Source: Acanthochromis polyacanthus (Eukaryota > Chordata > Actinopteri > Pomacentridae). Taken from it: a stretch of 64,000 bases of DNA. Positions 1 to 13,375 of this stretch are shown here, piece by piece (within the stretch, counting starts at the first letter, position 1; every line of letters starts with the position of its first letter). The stretch lies in NCBI RefSeq assembly GCF_021347895.1, contig NC_067135.1, forward strand, positions 23,695,847 through 23,759,846, written 5' to 3'. A program made the position numbers and the translations under genes. A model generated the notes under the pieces. It was not told the DNA's origin, ran no database searches, and worked only from the letters and a program-made list of their open reading frames with translations.

Positions 1-121
1 TCTTTTGCTTAATTACAGAAGAAAATTATACGTATCTACAGTCTTCTATATCTGTATAATCAAAATTAAGTGACAATAAATGTTGGAAAAATGTTGATAC
101 AGCTACTACGCTACATCAGCA
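1..121. other. Non-coding flank
   Basis: AT-rich sequence to the left of the first MITE. I see no exon, RNA gene or repeat boundary in it. Confidence 0.5.
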
Positions 122-478
122 CACACTACCGTTCAAGAGTTTGGAGTCACCCAGATAATTTCATTTCACACTTTTATTCATATGCTAACATAACTGCACA
201 AGGGTTTTCTAATCATCAGTTAGCCTTTGAACACCATTAGCTAACACAATATAGCATTAGAACACAGGAGTGATGGTTGCTGGAAATGTTCCTCTGTACC
301 CCTATGGAGATATTCCATTAAAAATCAGCCGTTTGCAGTTAGAATAGTCATTTACCACATTAACAGTATTTCGACTGGATTTATCATTCATTTAATGCTA
401 TCTTCACAGAAAAAAACTGCTTTTCTTTCAAAAATAAGGACATTTCTAAGTGACCCCAAACTTTTGAACGGTAGTGTA
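122..478. mobile_element. MITE A, copy 1 (Tc1/mariner-like, non-autonomous)
   Basis: A 357 bp element with imperfect terminal inverted repeats. The left end reads CACACTACCGTTCAAGAGTT and the right end is the inverse of that motif, AACTTTTGAACGGTAGTGTA. A second copy at 48849-49215 is collinear over its whole length, which fixes the boundaries. The element has no open frame of note and therefore depends on a transposase encoded elsewhere. Ends in TA and the CAAAAGTTTGGGGTCAC-type terminus suggest a Tc1/mariner-type mobiliser; that assignment is inference, since the left TA has mutated and no transposase is present. Confidence 0.75.
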
Positions 479-2844
479 AATCACTCTAACTCCAGGTAGA
501 CATTAGGATGGTCTACACTTTTGCTTTAATACATTTTCTCTGATTGAATTATAGTGGAAAACCCAGTTCTCAGGGTTTAAACCACTATCTTGTTTCTGTC
601 TGATATTCGTTCTGGTGTAACTTTATCAGCACTTACATCAGACTTATCCGATTCCCGTCTGAGTGTCAGCTGACTTCCTGAACCATGTTCCTCTCTTAGC
701 GCCACGCCAACAATGAGTGGTGTTCTGCAGCAGCTTCCTTTCTAATCGGACTCCTGATAGCTGGTATCCGTTTTACTGTAAGAAATCGATGGCGTGATGT
801 TTTATCCTCTTACTGGCATACAAACACACACACATTTATGTATTTCAGTGTGTCTCATTAGTTATTGATCCACGGTGAGAATATTTCCAGCTGCTAAATG
901 TCCAAACTACTATCTTGTGTATAAATGTGTGGAAATCTTTATCCATCACCTGCGTTGACCGTAAAACTGTAAAACGTACTCGGGTCAATGAGGGGACACC
1001 GGATACCCGTTGACCCCTGTCGTCTAGGTGACGGCATGCCATAATGCTTTGTTTGTTCCCACTGCAGCACAGCGGTATTGGATATTAGTCTGGTATTGAT
1101 CCGTTAATTTTGTTCGATTTGTGGCGCGTGCATATGAGCACAGTGCCGGGTTGCCATGGTAACTAGGTCAGAATTATGGGTAGAGGCTGCGACCGCATTT
1201 TTTGTTTTTTGACCTCTTTATGTGACATCTGTGGTGTTTTCCTGTGTTCATATCGAGTAGAAAATTATTGTATAAACTAATTTATCTGAACAAATTTCCA
1301 TAAGCGTTAAACCACTGGAGTTTAAAATTGTGTTCTGATTTTGAAACACAGTCTTACAGTCTGTGACAACTTACTGGCTACAAATCTTTACATTTTCTTG
1401 CTATACCTGACCACCCGATAGACCAAAATGTCTGTTCATTTCTTGCCATTTTGACCTTGACTAAAACTCCTCAATACGGCAGAAAAAAACCCTGAATATC
1501 ACTCCAGAATTTCACTTAAATTGTGTAAGAGACATGGTTCACATCAATAAAAGTTTGGTTGACACTAAACCATCAGTGGGCTGAACAGTATGCTGTTATG
1601 TGGGATTTTTTTTAGTGCTTCTTCTTACTGACAGGGGTTGTGTGGGACAGACGTCATTTTTAAAGAACAATTTTCAGTCCTTACTTTGAATCCAAAGATG
1701 CAGGCAGCTCCTTTAAGCCAATAAGACGGGAGGTGCATCCCTTCCTAAGTCATGTGACTTAGATTCAGTTAGTCATCGACTACAGGATTATGTTTCAGTG
1801 ACAACAAGAGGATTAGTGTGTCTCTTTTGTTTGTTTGTGTACATGTAGGTGTGTGCATCCATGTGAATCTGGTTTGTTACGCTGTTCCACACGGTGTCTG
1901 TAGGTTTGTTGTTGTTGTTTACTCCCTTGCTCATTTTGCCTGGTTCCGTAGTGTGTTGGCGCTCTTGTTGAGGAGGTGCTAATTCTTATCAAGTGTGACA
2001 TGACGCTCTGACACCATTAGATTAATTCAGCCCCTCAATCGAGAGTCCCTAAATAATTATACAGATGCAGTGATAGCCCTCAGAAGACGGGGCGTGTCAT
2101 TTCCATTTCACTCCGGAGACGATGGTGTCAGCTGTAATTAAATATCTTTGGGTTCGGAGATGAGCTTTTTGATACCGGGGCACCAGAGGAGCAAATTCTG
2201 CCTCTCCGGAGCGATTTTTAAGAAACACATGGTCACATTTTCAAACTAAACAGACGTAGTTTTTCATGGGTGTCGATTAAATGCGCTCACTGTAAATGTT
2301 ATGTTGCTGCTGCTCTGTAATCAAAATGAATGTGACCTTGGAGATTTGCTAATTGGCTGACTCTGTACAAGTCAGCCGGCAGACGCTTGTGACTGATGGA
2401 GATTGATTTGTCGTTCGAGTGTAATCTCGTTTTAAAGTCTTTTGTGGGAAAACGGTTTCAGCTTTTGCAGCAGGTTGTTTGGGGTTTATATGCAGTCAGT
2501 CCCTCCCTTTAAAGCCAGGCTAAGCAGTGCTGTTTGGCATCTGTTTTCAGGGTTTATTTTATGTCCTTTTAACCTTTGAGATGGTGTAAAGTCTATAGAG
2601 AGAGTAGGACGTGTTGGGTTAAGCAGGATTTTCAGCTGAAATTCCAACATTTTCACAATTTCTTGCCCAATGGAAATTCTCAATAAATCTATCGCGATTT
2701 GGCAATCGAATGAGATGCCACTTTCAGACATCCGTACGTCTTGAAATTTATGTCCTGGAGTCTACACATTTTCAAGAGGTGTTCATAAGTTCTGGTGAAT
2801 GAAGAGAATGCAGCAAATTCTGGCAAACAAGCCTAAGTTTTTTG
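479..2844. other. Non-coding stretch, no gene seen
   Basis: About 2.4 kb of unique-looking AT-rich sequence. It holds a short CA run near 825-835 and a consensus X-box (1150-1163, listed separately). Open frames of about 60 codons here are uninterrupted by chance: no splice-site context, no domain, and no codon bias was seen. Confidence 0.6.
1150..1163. promoter_or_regulatory. RFX X-box motif
   Basis: GTTGCCATGGTAAC fits the RFX-factor X-box consensus (GTNRCC, short spacer, RGYAAC) in both half sites. RFX factors bind this motif in promoters of ciliary genes and elsewhere. No gene start is visible next to it, so it may be a distal element or chance. Its reverse complement occurs exactly at 45998-46011. 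Confidence 0.4.
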
Positions 2845-2937
2845 TGTACCCCTTTGATGCGCAGTGTCGGTCAGCAGATACCCATTTTCTATTGGATTTG
2901 GGTCACTTTTGACCCATGTTGCGAGTCAAAGGGTACG
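2845..2937. mobile_element. MITE B, copy 1 (short palindromic element)
   Basis: A ~90 bp inverted repeat. The left arm begins GTACCCCTTTGATGCGCA and the right arm ends GAGTCAAAGGGTAC, with GGGTCACTTTTGACCC in the middle part. A related copy lies at 39521-39602. It is too short to code for anything. Family not assigned. Confidence 0.65.
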
Positions 2938-5900
2938 ACCTCTTAGATTCAGGATTTGTTCAAAAATCGCAAAAAAAGTGAATTGTCTCTAAGACATAGG
3001 ATCTATTTGATCAATGTTAGTGAGAATAATGTCTGAATGACTTTACCAATGCTTTGAAAGCTTTCATATGTTGGTAGAAATGGGAACTATGGCCAGTCAA
3101 CGGTGACACAGGTAACTAAGTAATTAATTTCCAAACGGCCAGATGGATGTCTTAAATCATGGGTAGCTTGATGAAGTTTGGGATAGTAGGAGATTGAAGT
3201 AACATCTACTTGTGTGCCAAGTTTCAATAACCTTCCATGTTGTCTTCAACTAAAATATTTCATCTGTTTAACCAGATAATTCAACTCATTGATCAGAGAC
3301 AAAGTAACTTGAGGCCTTCTGTACTGACAAAGATTTTAACTGTTCACCATTGGGTGGAAAATTCAGAAAATAATGGAACTTCTTAACATCTCCTAAAGAC
3401 CTGAAGACTCCAGGATGTAAACTTAAAGAGATGTGGACATCTGAAAGTGGCATCTTTTTCAATTTCCAACTTGCAGGAGATATATTAAAACATTTCCATT
3501 GAACATTGATGTTGGAATTTCAGTGTAAAACTGGGTAGAAGTCAGTTTGAGATGCCAAACATCACTCCTACAAAGTTTCAACAGATTCTGAGATGGTCCA
3601 GCAACCACCTTTGCTGAGTTGACCCAAATATAAAATGATCAACATGAAGCACAGTAACTTGTTGCTGGATGTTTTCAAACCAACTACATGATTGAAACTG
3701 CAAAAGAAAATGTTTACTACATGGCCTAAGCTTTGGGTCTCTATTTGGCTCTTCTCATCAGTTATTTGTACTAATAGTTGACATAGTAAATTTTGTAAAT
3801 GCAAATCTGTGTGTTTTCATGTCCAGAGAACACACTGCAGCTCAACATACAACAGCAAATCAATAGTGTGCATTACAGCCAGATACATGTTGTGCTAATG
3901 TAGTAGAGCACTGCATAGTCCACTGTCCGGTATTGGTTTTCAATACTGTAGTGCTGAAAAGAAGCTGCGTTTTTAGCGTATTCAGTTCATTTTACGACAA
4001 ATAATTAGCACCAATTAGCATCTCAGAAGCTTTTCCTCAGTAAATTAATGACTTTTAGACACACGTGTCTGGAAATGGGTCTAGTTGGTTTACAGAACAA
4101 AGCAGGAAGTGTTGCAGCCTCATCTCAATCGGTCATCTTCACCTCTGCTCATACTGAACAGCTGTTTACTGAGCCGTGTCTCGACGAGCTGTTTAAAGAA
4201 ACACTGAAGTGGTTCACTTGAAATGTTAGGATTTATTTGACGTCTTTGTCTTCAACAGCAGTTATGTCTCTCGGGACTTTCTCTGGATGCGTTTGGTGGA
4301 GAACAAAATGAGAAGTAAAACAAAAATGACAGAAAAGCAAGTCCAAATGTTAGATGAGCAGTAGACTTAGATCATTTAAGACCAGTGTTAAATCTTAAAT
4401 AAAGAGTGAAGTCTATATAGAGGGCATCACACTGCAATTATTTTCGTCTTCTTTCAGACAAAGTGACAAAACTTTGTCTGTTTGTCTTCACTTATGTAAC
4501 TCCAGAAGTTTGAACCAGAAGATGTTGAGCTAACCGCTAATGGACTGCTCCCCTCTTGCTTTTTCTCTCAGGGTTATACCTCTTTTTTTTTTTTTTTTCC
4601 CGTACGGGGTTATTGAAAAGGGGGAAATGATTCCCCACAAGGCTGGAGAATGGTCTGACTGTATTACTTGTTGTTGGTATCTGCTTGAATCAATCAAAGT
4701 CATCTTGGTTGCCGCGAAGCCCAAGATGTAGTGGTGGTGCCCCGCTAAGTAACAGGGGGATTGTTTTTACATGCAAGGAGACAAGCGTTTTCTTCAGAAT
4801 AGATGATCTGCTGCCTTACTGCATGATCCTGCATGTAGGTTTGCTTAGAAGCTCTTGTTTCCAATAAGAAAACGGATTTTGGAAGCTGTAGCACGCAGAT
4901 ACTTGTACCGGAATCTGAGGAGTCAGATTAGATCACTGCAAAGAGGTAGATAACACATCGTAGAGTTCAGTTCTAGTTTATCTGGCATCCATGGACAGGT
5001 GACATAGTGTGGTGGAAATCTTGCAATAATGTATTATGAAGAGAAACTGGATAAGAAGATCAGTGTGAACCTTTTAGGCATTAGTGGGTTTGCTAATCGA
5101 GCGAGCTAGCCAAGCCGGTATCCTGTAACGTAAATGTCAACACCACGAAGACGGCACATGAAAAACCTGCTCAGATTTTCTTTTTTCTTTGCCACTTCGG
5201 TTTCAGTGGCACTCGTGTGATTGGAGTTCTGGACGATCAGGCAGCAGATTGTTTGTCACACAAAGCAGTTGGTTTGTGGGAAGAGCTGATATGTAAAGCT
5301 TCATTTGAAAACCAAAAAATCTCTGCTCATGGCGGCTGTGAGGTTTTTGTGCTGCGTCACATGTTGCTGCCAAAAGTCTGTAAGTTTTACTCACCGTGGT
5401 TTCATTTTCACCATAATATAAAGTCCTATTTCTTACAGAAACATCAAAACCACAGCTGGAAATAGAGAGAACTTAAAAATGAAAAAGCTACAATTCCATT
5501 ACTCACTGAAAAGAAAAAAATATCAAGTCAAGTGTCTCGATGGCTGATGAAATTAGAAAAACCTAGAATTACATGTACCTTTTTTTTAAGGTGTTAATAC
5601 TGGTTCAGCTATAGCGGCTCCACATGCTGTAGATATTTTACTACGAGTGCAGAAAAGTCCCTGAATGTTTCATCTTGTGCCTGTTGGTGACAACTGAGTT
5701 GCAAAAGCTGAATCAAACTGTTTATTTTTGACAATTTTTGAATATGACGTTTTGAATAAAATGATTTTTTTTGATAAAATTCCGCATTCCATGCTTGGAT
5801 TTTTTTTTTAAATGCATTTCCAACCTGCCAGGGGATGTTTCGAGGGTTCACAGGGTTTAATCGGCTTTTTGTCAGTGACCGTTCTGATTTTTTTACTTTC

Positions 5901-7306
5901 TTTTTGTCTGTCTTTCTTTTTTATTCTGTTCCTCTGTACCTCCAGGCTCAATTATGTAAGGTTTCACACTCTTTCTTCTTCCTCCTCTTTTTTCCCATCC
6001 TATTCTCCTCCTCCTCCTCCTCCTCCTCTTTGCCTTGCTTCTTATTTACTGCGTGGAACATAAAGGAGAGACTGGAGGCCGGAGAGCAAACGGCTTCTGT
6101 GAATTGTGTGTATGTACATATGTGTGTTTGTCTGAGTAGGCTGATCACGCAGACTGCTATGGATGTGCGCATGAAAACACACATGTAGAAAAGGCCGATC
6201 CCCTCATTATGTTTGCTTCTGACTGCACAGGACATCATCTCCTCTAGACTTCCTCCTGTCATCGTGCTGTTTTTATCCTCCTGCACTTAAAGATGTCTTT
6301 TCTCATTGCATTCCTAAAACTGCATGCTCTTAAATGTGTTTTTTTTAGATGCGACCAATCAATAAATCCCAACTTTTCTGTTTTCCAACCCTTCTAAAAT
6401 AGCAGTAGCACTTCAGATTACATAACCGTTTCTGGTGGTTTGAGTGGTGACCAACAGGTAACGCTTTTATTTTGTATTTTTTTCCCATTCCTGTGGATTT
6501 CCTGCGCGGCGCTTTGTTGGAATCAAACCCACTATATTTGTTCTTTCTATCCGAATCTCGCTCCAAGTGCAGAAATCCGTGTGGGCGATCGCTGCAATGG
6601 AGATGAGTTTTCTAGATGTGTGTGTGCGCGACACAAATGGCTTGAGGAGAGTGCGTGAGTGTGTGGGATGGCCAGTGTTGTGTGTGTGCTTTGATTTATG
6701 CCCTCAGCTTGATGTGATACAGCTGCAGCAGTGTGTGGGTCAATACGAGAGAGGGAGATGGAGAGAGAGAGAGAGAGGTGAAGATGGAGAAAATTAATAA
6801 GTGGAAGAGCGAGCGAGGTGGAGGCCGAGTGGAAAGTCGCAGAGAGACAGATCCGGAGTCGGTTATGTAAGAAACGCACAGAGCAAACAGCAGCCTCTAA
6901 TGCCCGTATTTACCATCACAACAGGTTGGCAGGACCGTCGAGGAGGCGGCTCGACTATTTAAGGCGCGTTAAAACACATTGTTTGTGTCCTGCAGGCTTT
7001 ACGTTCTCTACCTCCACATTTGTTTCAGAGGTTGAGGAAGATCTTCTGTGTTGAATTGCTTAAATCGGTGAATCTGTTGCTGCCTTTTACACCGCTCTAC
7101 TGACGCAGCTTGATGATTAGTTGTACACCTAATTGCCTGTGAGATGAATCTTACAATCATTGACCAACTTACACTTTAAATCCTTTACTCTGATCTCTGT
7201 CAGGCGTTGATAGTCCAAATCCCAATATGATAGACTTTTCCTGGATATTGCACACTTAAAGTCAGTCTAATGTATATGCTTGATTTTTCCCAAGGTAATG
7301 AATAAA
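2938..7306. other. Non-coding stretch with short simple repeats
   Basis: About 4.4 kb without a supportable gene. It holds a poly-T near 4582-4599, a CTC/TCC run near 6003-6030 and a GA run near 6757-6777. The part at 6540-7060 is more GC- and CpG-rich and has a TATA-like CTATTTAA at about 6955, but no exon with believable splice sites or a recognisable product follows it. Open frames of 110-117 codons at 5.8-6.9 kb translate the simple repeats (poly-Ser, poly-Glu, Ser-Leu) and are not genes. Confidence 0.55.
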
Positions 7307-8037
7307 GTGTCTGTCTGTTTCTATCACTATCTATTTATTTCCATCTCTATTTATTTCTATCTCTGTTGCTATTTCTATACCTATTTGTATTGATCTCTAT
7401 CTATTCCTGTCTACAACTATATCTATCTCTATTTCTGTATATTTATTTGTCCATTTATATCTATCTCTATTTAGATCTATTTGTGTCTCTCTGTCTCTGT
7501 TTTAGTTCATCTATCTGAATTTCTATTTCTATATTCATCTCTATTTCTATCTGTATTACTATTTTTACCTATTTCTATCTCTGTTGATCTGTCAGTAACT
7601 ATCTGTCTTTCTATCTATTCATTTCTTTATCGATTTAGTTCACCATCTCTGTATATATTTATATCTATCTCTATATTTCTATCTTAGACTTTTTCTATCT
7701 TTGTTTAGATCTGGTTGTATCTCTGTCTCTATTTTAGTTCATCTCAATTTGTATCTCTATTTCTATCTTGCTATTTCAGTCTGTCTATTTCTATATCGAT
7801 CACTATCTATTTTATATATTTCTATATAGATCTCTATTTCTTCCTATTTCTATCTCTATTTCTATCTGCCTTTTTCTGTCTCTTTCTATATCAGTCTATT
7901 TCTACCTATTTCTTTGTCTATTTCTCTGTATATATTTCTTTCTACCTGTTTAGATGTATTTCTATCTCTCGGTCTCTATTTGTGTCTATCTCTGTCTTTA
8001 TTTTTATCTGTTTCTATCTCTCTATTCTGTCTGTTTC
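7307..8037 (+). repeat. Degenerate CTATTT / TATCTATTTC array
   Basis: About 730 bp made almost wholly of variants of TCTATTTCTATCTCTATTT. The units have drifted (ATCTCTGTT, TATTTGTAT and so on), so the array is old. It ends abruptly near 8038 at unique sequence. The open frames it contains encode Leu/Ser/Phe/Ile/Tyr-rich repeats and are artefacts of the composition. Confidence 0.85.
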
Positions 8038-10912
8038 CTTAAGGGGACTCCAAAGGAAGCTGGGGTTTAGTTGGGGTCTCTGTACAGGTTTCCTAACCCT
8101 AGAATCCCAATCTCAATCACAAGTCTCCCCATAGTTTCATCTGAATTTGTGGGACCAAAGGATTTCTTCTGCATGTGGTTACGTGGCGGCAAAACTACTT
8201 GAACTGAAAAGTAAAGGGCCAGCTCAACAGTCATTGTAGTGTCCTTGTTTCTCACTGCTAACCAGCTAGCATCTTCCTATCCCGTCTCGCATGTCCTAAC
8301 CTACAGACTGACCGTGGCTTTTTTTAAAATTTCAGCTGCTTCTTTGGTCAGTTTCTCTTTTGTTGCACTCCAACTCTGCTGTCAAACCTACACATAACAT
8401 CCTTCATATAGTCCTTTGGATCCCTTATCCTTTCTTTTGAGGTTAAAAGTTGTTGTAGAAGAGTTGCTATGGGCACCATGTTTAATCGTTGGTTATTTAC
8501 GACCATGTCTTCTTAACTCAGTGCAAATGAATTGTTCTGTTCACTCTTGAGCTGCTTAAATCCCACAGAAATATGCCAGAGTTCCGTATCTTGTCCTTCC
8601 CACACAAACACCACAAGATAGCAGTGATATAGGACCCAATCACTGCGAAAAACCTCAATACAATACCTCTTAGCTCTGTGTAAACACTGATCAGCGTCAC
8701 ATGCCAGTTAAAGAGCCAATAAGTCAGTATGTCTTCATATAATTAGAATTTAAAGCATCTCTTAGGTGGTGTCTTTGTGTGTCTTCAGTGGTTGATGCTT
8801 CACTTCATCTCTGATTAACAGCTGATCATTATAATCATCAATCATGAAAATAATCAACAGCGCTCTTCCAGGCCGCCTCCCCATTGGCTGTCTGTTTATG
8901 TTTGCTCTCGAAAAAGCGGTCGATCCGCCGGCCAGATATTGTTTGCAAATGTTAAACTTTGCTGTCTGTCTTTTTGGCCGTTGGGACTTGTGATGCTAGA
9001 AAAAGTTTCATGGTTAAAAATGTCTCCTGGCAGCTGCAGATTTGGCAGGTGAGCCACGGAATTAATTTCTGACACTGAACCATCCAAACGTCCTCAGAGG
9101 AGCATTAAAAACGAGCAGCTGTTGGAAAAATAAAATAAAAGAATGATACACAAAGGCAGCTGCTCGCACTGGACACATTTCATTGATTAAAACCCTTTAA
9201 AATATTAATCATATGTTAGAATCTGTTTGAACAGTAGATAAACATTTTGTCGTCCCTTAAATGCTTCTTTCCTGATTCATATTTGCTGTTGCTATCTATG
9301 ATAAAGCAGCGAACATGCCATGATCCAGAGTGGACACAGCGTGCATTATTGATCCGCTGTAATGAAATTACTGGACGTAGGCTGTTTATCATGCATACAT
9401 GAGTGTACTAAACCGAACGGAGACTTGCTCATTGTGGATCTAAATACAGAGTCGGTGTCTTTCTGACTGAGTGGTATTTAACTGGGTATCTATTGATTTG
9501 ACCTCATGCTTGCTGAAGACGGATCCAACGAGGAGAGTTGATCAGAGAAAGCAGAAGTCCTTGAAAATTGAGCCTTACGTTCAATGAAAAAGGAACATTT
9601 CTGAAGTTTTTTTGGAGGAAAAAAACGAATATCCACCATGAGAACTGTTCTGTTTTCATACTTGGAATCATTTACTCTGCAAAGTCTGTGAATCTTGGAA
9701 GAATACGTTGCACCAGAAGATTATAAAACACTTATTTTTGACTGTCATGGTTGAAACAGGGTAACAAAGTGCAGAAAATGGTGACGCAGAACACTTTAGA
9801 TCGCTTTCTGTGTTATTTTTAAAAGGCGGAAACCTTTTTCTGCGCCACGGTTTCACTTCTCGCTTCACTCCATCTCTATTTTTACCTCCTTTTGACTGTT
9901 TATCTTTTGCGTCCATTCTTATTTCGATTTCTCTCTTTCATTGCTGGAAACTGGGTGTGTTTTATTCCTCCTGCCTTGATCTCTGCATGTTCTCTTCTCT
10001 CTGACCGCTGTCGTCCATCATCCAGTCTTCCTTTCTTGTCCTTTCATCCCGTCCTCCTTCATCTGTCTACCCTGTTGCTTGATATTGTTTTGCACTTCAA
10101 GTTGTCTTTTTGTTTTCTGACTAGTTTTTTCCTGACACTCTTATTTCCGAACCCCCTTGCACACTCTCACTTTCAAGATGTCGCAGTTACATCCTTGATT
10201 TCAAATGAATCACCGTCTATTAAACCAGACAGCACATTTTTTTAAATGAAAAACAGACCTGTCTTGTTGTTGCAGTTGTTTTAATGAAATCAAAATGAAA
10301 AACTACAGCTGATGAATTGAGACCTTGTTCTAGAGCTTGTAATTGTAGCACATGGCAATCAATGTCTGTTTGTTTACACAAGAATAAAGCATGAAGGTCG
10401 ACTTTTTGGGCAGTAGGGATGAAATTTCATTTCCAGGGTTTAAAATTTCTCGTGTTTAAAATCTGGTATGATGATCATTTGGCTGTTTTGTGGTTAAAAA
10501 CAGTGGTTTGTCTTTGTTCTCTGGCTCAGTTTCCTCCCCAGTTCATGTGTTCCATAGATAAAGCAATTATTTTAAGAAGCAGAATGAGTCTAGAGAAGAG
10601 GGGGCTGGGATAATTATTAAAATTAATCAAATGAACATTGACTGTAGTATTGATGTTGAAACTGCTCAACTTTTCAGTTTCAGAATAAATTTTGACATGT
10701 ATTTGAGCTACATTTGCTACAATAACTTGATTAAGGAGACTAGAAGCTTCTCGGTGCACAGCCAACTAGCTAGTGTGTACACGTTTAGGAAACATCTGTA
10801 AATTGTCCAGTTTATAGCAATGATATTGGACAAATAATAATTTTCATGGGATGTCTAGAGCTGATCTCAAAGATTGGGGTTCATTTTTTAGCCCATTGGT
10901 ATTGGCACAAAC
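8038..10912. other. Non-coding stretch, no gene seen
   Basis: AT-rich unique sequence. A pyrimidine-rich stretch at about 9860-10100 gives a hydrophobic open frame (9892-10245) that looks like translated CT-rich DNA. No splice-bounded exon or RNA gene was recognised. Confidence 0.5.
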
Positions 10913-11000
10913 CTGAGCCTGATCCTTTGTTTACATCTGTTGTCACAAAGGGAGATTAAAATTTGTAGCAGAATTGTAGGGATGCAAATTTCCAATGGTT
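10913..11000 (+). repeat. Diverged direct repeat, copy 1
   Basis: Matches 13144-13222 over about 80 bp; both contain CCTGATCCTTTGTTTAC and TCTGTTGTCACAAAGGGAGA. This is a short low-copy repeat with no coding content. Confidence 0.6.
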
Positions 11001-12595
11001 TTCGTTGTTTTCTGCAGCATTTACAACCAATAAGTGATGAGCATTTGTCTTTTTCTGGTTTTTCGGTTTAATTCTGTTACATACGCAGTCAGGATATCAG
11101 GAGACTGTTCAGCCAATCTAAAAACACAAGAGGTCTTGCTGGAGGCGCTTAAGCTTCCCTGAAGTCTTTGTCATGGTACCCATTGTGCCCACTATCTGTC
11201 ATTGTAAAAGCGTGAATCTGATGAATGACCACTCAAGAGTGTGAAGGAAAAAGTACTCTTTCTCCTTTCTGAGGTTTTCCTTGCAGCTGTTAGCTGACAT
11301 CATCCCAAAATATCTTCCGAAAGGCAGACACTGTAGGAGGAAGACATATCAGGACTGTCTGCTCAGGTCAAGGTTAGATATTGTCTATTCTGACATGACT
11401 AAGCAGATGAGTTGTCTCCATATTGATCTGTAATCTAAATGTGACCCCTCTTCCTACTACAATATATACCCAAACATCAGAGAGAATTGTCAGAACTGAT
11501 GCTGGCATTGCTTGCATGAACTGCTGCTCTGTCAGTGTCACTTCTCCTGGTATCAGTACTCTCATCCCAAGTCATCCGAGTCTTCAGTGTGTCTGTGTCT
11601 GCCTCCTCATCCTCTCTCGACCTTGATGAACTCCCACTAGAGTTTACATCTGGAGTCTTCAGGTTACTACTAGAGTTCTTAAATTTGTGTTGTTTAAATC
11701 TTTAAGCTCTGGTTGGAGGGAATTAAGCATCGCAGAAGTCTTTGTCATGGTGCCTATTGCTCGCTAAACCCACACTCACCAGCACAAATGGGTACTACAG
11801 TCAGTTGACAATACTTGACATGTGTACAGTCTAGAAAAACAGTATTTGGAGATAAATGGTAAATATTAAATGATTGGATAGGGGGCAAAAAAAACTTGAT
11901 TGTGACATACCAAACAAATATCAAATCACTTGTCAGTCTTTAAGTCAATGCAAAAATGGGTTATGGAAAGACATCTTGTCAATACCTTTCAAGATTCACC
12001 AAGTTTTGTGCTTACAAGACCAACTGAGAAAGTAGGTAGCACCATGAAAAGTTAGTCTGGAGTCCTGTTTACAAAGTTGTGTGATGTTTTTGAAAAATTC
12101 TGGAACTAGCAACCTTGAGTTGAAATTGTTTTGTCAGTTTTGTCTTGCAAGATCAAGAATGAACTGTCAAAACCCAAAGAAACGAGCCTGATGGAGAGCT
12201 AGAGTGAAACGTGTGATACCTAAACAGATGTCATAGCAGATCTTGGCTCATATTTTTGTTAGTCCGATCTTCATACAGGAAACTGCTGTGGTTAGTTTAT
12301 CCTGATTACATATTTATCTTGTTGTTGCGTCACCTCTACTCAGGTTTTCGTGTCTCGACATTGTTTTGTGTCTTGTCGAACACTTTCAGGGAAAATCAAG
12401 TTTTATTAACTAACACGTCCAAATTGGGTTTTTTTTGTGTGGAATAAGGAAGCATATCCACCGTTAAAATGCAATGTAGCTATGAAAGTCCCAAAAAATG
12501 GACTTCCAGGCTTCAGTCTCTTGTTTCAACATGTACGGCTTCAGTACTACAACTCGCCATTGATTAGTGTTTATAGTACATTGCATCTAAGCCGT
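11001..12595. other. Non-coding stretch with a small dispersed repeat
   Basis: The motif AGTCTTTGTCATGGT(G/A)CC with its flanks occurs at about 11138-11190 and again at 11708-11766 on the + strand. Two more related copies occur inverted near 24118-24172 and 24214-24262. No gene seen. Confidence 0.5.
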
Positions 12596-12790
12596 TAAGG
12601 CAGGAAGGGATTGTTTTCATGGGAAAAAAGCTTCTAAATGGGGAACTTTGACACACAGAAGGGACTTTTTAGGTGTTTAAACGAGGGACTTGCATAATTT
12701 TTCTCACAATGATCCATGTTGAGCATGAGCACCACAAAGATGTCATCTAGTTGCCGGGTGAAGTGATTTTTAAGTGGGTTGAGGTGACGA
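12596..12790 (+). repeat. Diverged direct repeat pair, unit 1
   Basis: Shares with 13226-13375 the ordered blocks AGGAAGGGAT, TTTTCATGG, CGAGGGACT, TTTTTCTCACAA, ATCCATGTTGA and CACCACAAAGAT. Unit 2 has a deletion in its first third. The two units are about 630 bp apart and no gene lies between them. Confidence 0.65.
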
Positions 12791-13143
12791 TGCTTATGGA
12801 TTGAGTGATAGGACTGTGGAAACGGATGGAGATTGAATGGATTCATGTGCTGTTTGTTGTGATGATGTAATACGGAAGTGAGAGAAGACCACAGCGAAGG
12901 GATGTAGTTTGGTGATGAGAAGTGATACGAAAGCATGCGGCCAGAGCCTCGGTGAGAAGGGCCTGATGTTCGGATAATGCCGGTATGTCTGAGAGTGACC
13001 GTACCATCCGGGTGGAAGTGATTGTTGAGTTGACGAAGAGGTGAGGTGGAGTAGACCAGCGGTATGTTCTTGTCACAGACAGGACACGCTGCTCTCCACC
13101 TGGTAGATGTGCACAGTGTGGATGAATGTCTGGTAGGTGGAGA

Positions 13144-13222
13144 AGCCTGATCCTTTGTTTACGTCTGTTGTCACAAAGGGAGAGTAAAGTCTGGAACAGA
13201 ATCATAGGGATATGTCTGAGCC
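13144..13222 (+). repeat. Diverged direct repeat, copy 2
   Basis: Second copy of the 10913-11000 repeat, with a few substitutions (TTTACGTC for TTTACATC). Confidence 0.6.
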
Positions 13223-13225
13223 ATT

Positions 13226-13375
13226 TTGAGACAGGAAGGGATGATTTTCATGGAACGAAAACTGGTGTTTAATCGAGGGACTGGCATCGTTTTTCTCACA
13301 ACAATCCATGTTGACCATGAACACCACAAAGATTTGTATCTTTCAGTGCAGGGTGTAGTGATTTTTAGGTGGGTT
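13226..13375 (+). repeat. Diverged direct repeat pair, unit 2
   Basis: Second unit of the 12596-12790 repeat. It directly follows the second copy of the other repeat, so both may belong to one longer element. Confidence 0.65.

Noticed and set aside
4530..4730. Overlapping frames on both strands next to a poly-T near 4.6 kb, looking like a processed pseudogene or SINE
   Set aside because: I could not match it to a known family, and no A-rich tail pairs with a target duplication.
6547..6879. Minus-strand frame with a Leu/Ser repeat and a CpG-richer context
   Set aside because: The core is the GA microsatellite; the rest is not recognisable and no splice sites support it.
6955..6990. CTATTTAA in a CpG-rich context as a core promoter
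   Set aside because: No believable first exon follows and the initiator is not evident.
7481..8134. Tyr/Leu/Ser/Ile-rich open frames
   Set aside because: Translation of the CTATTT array.
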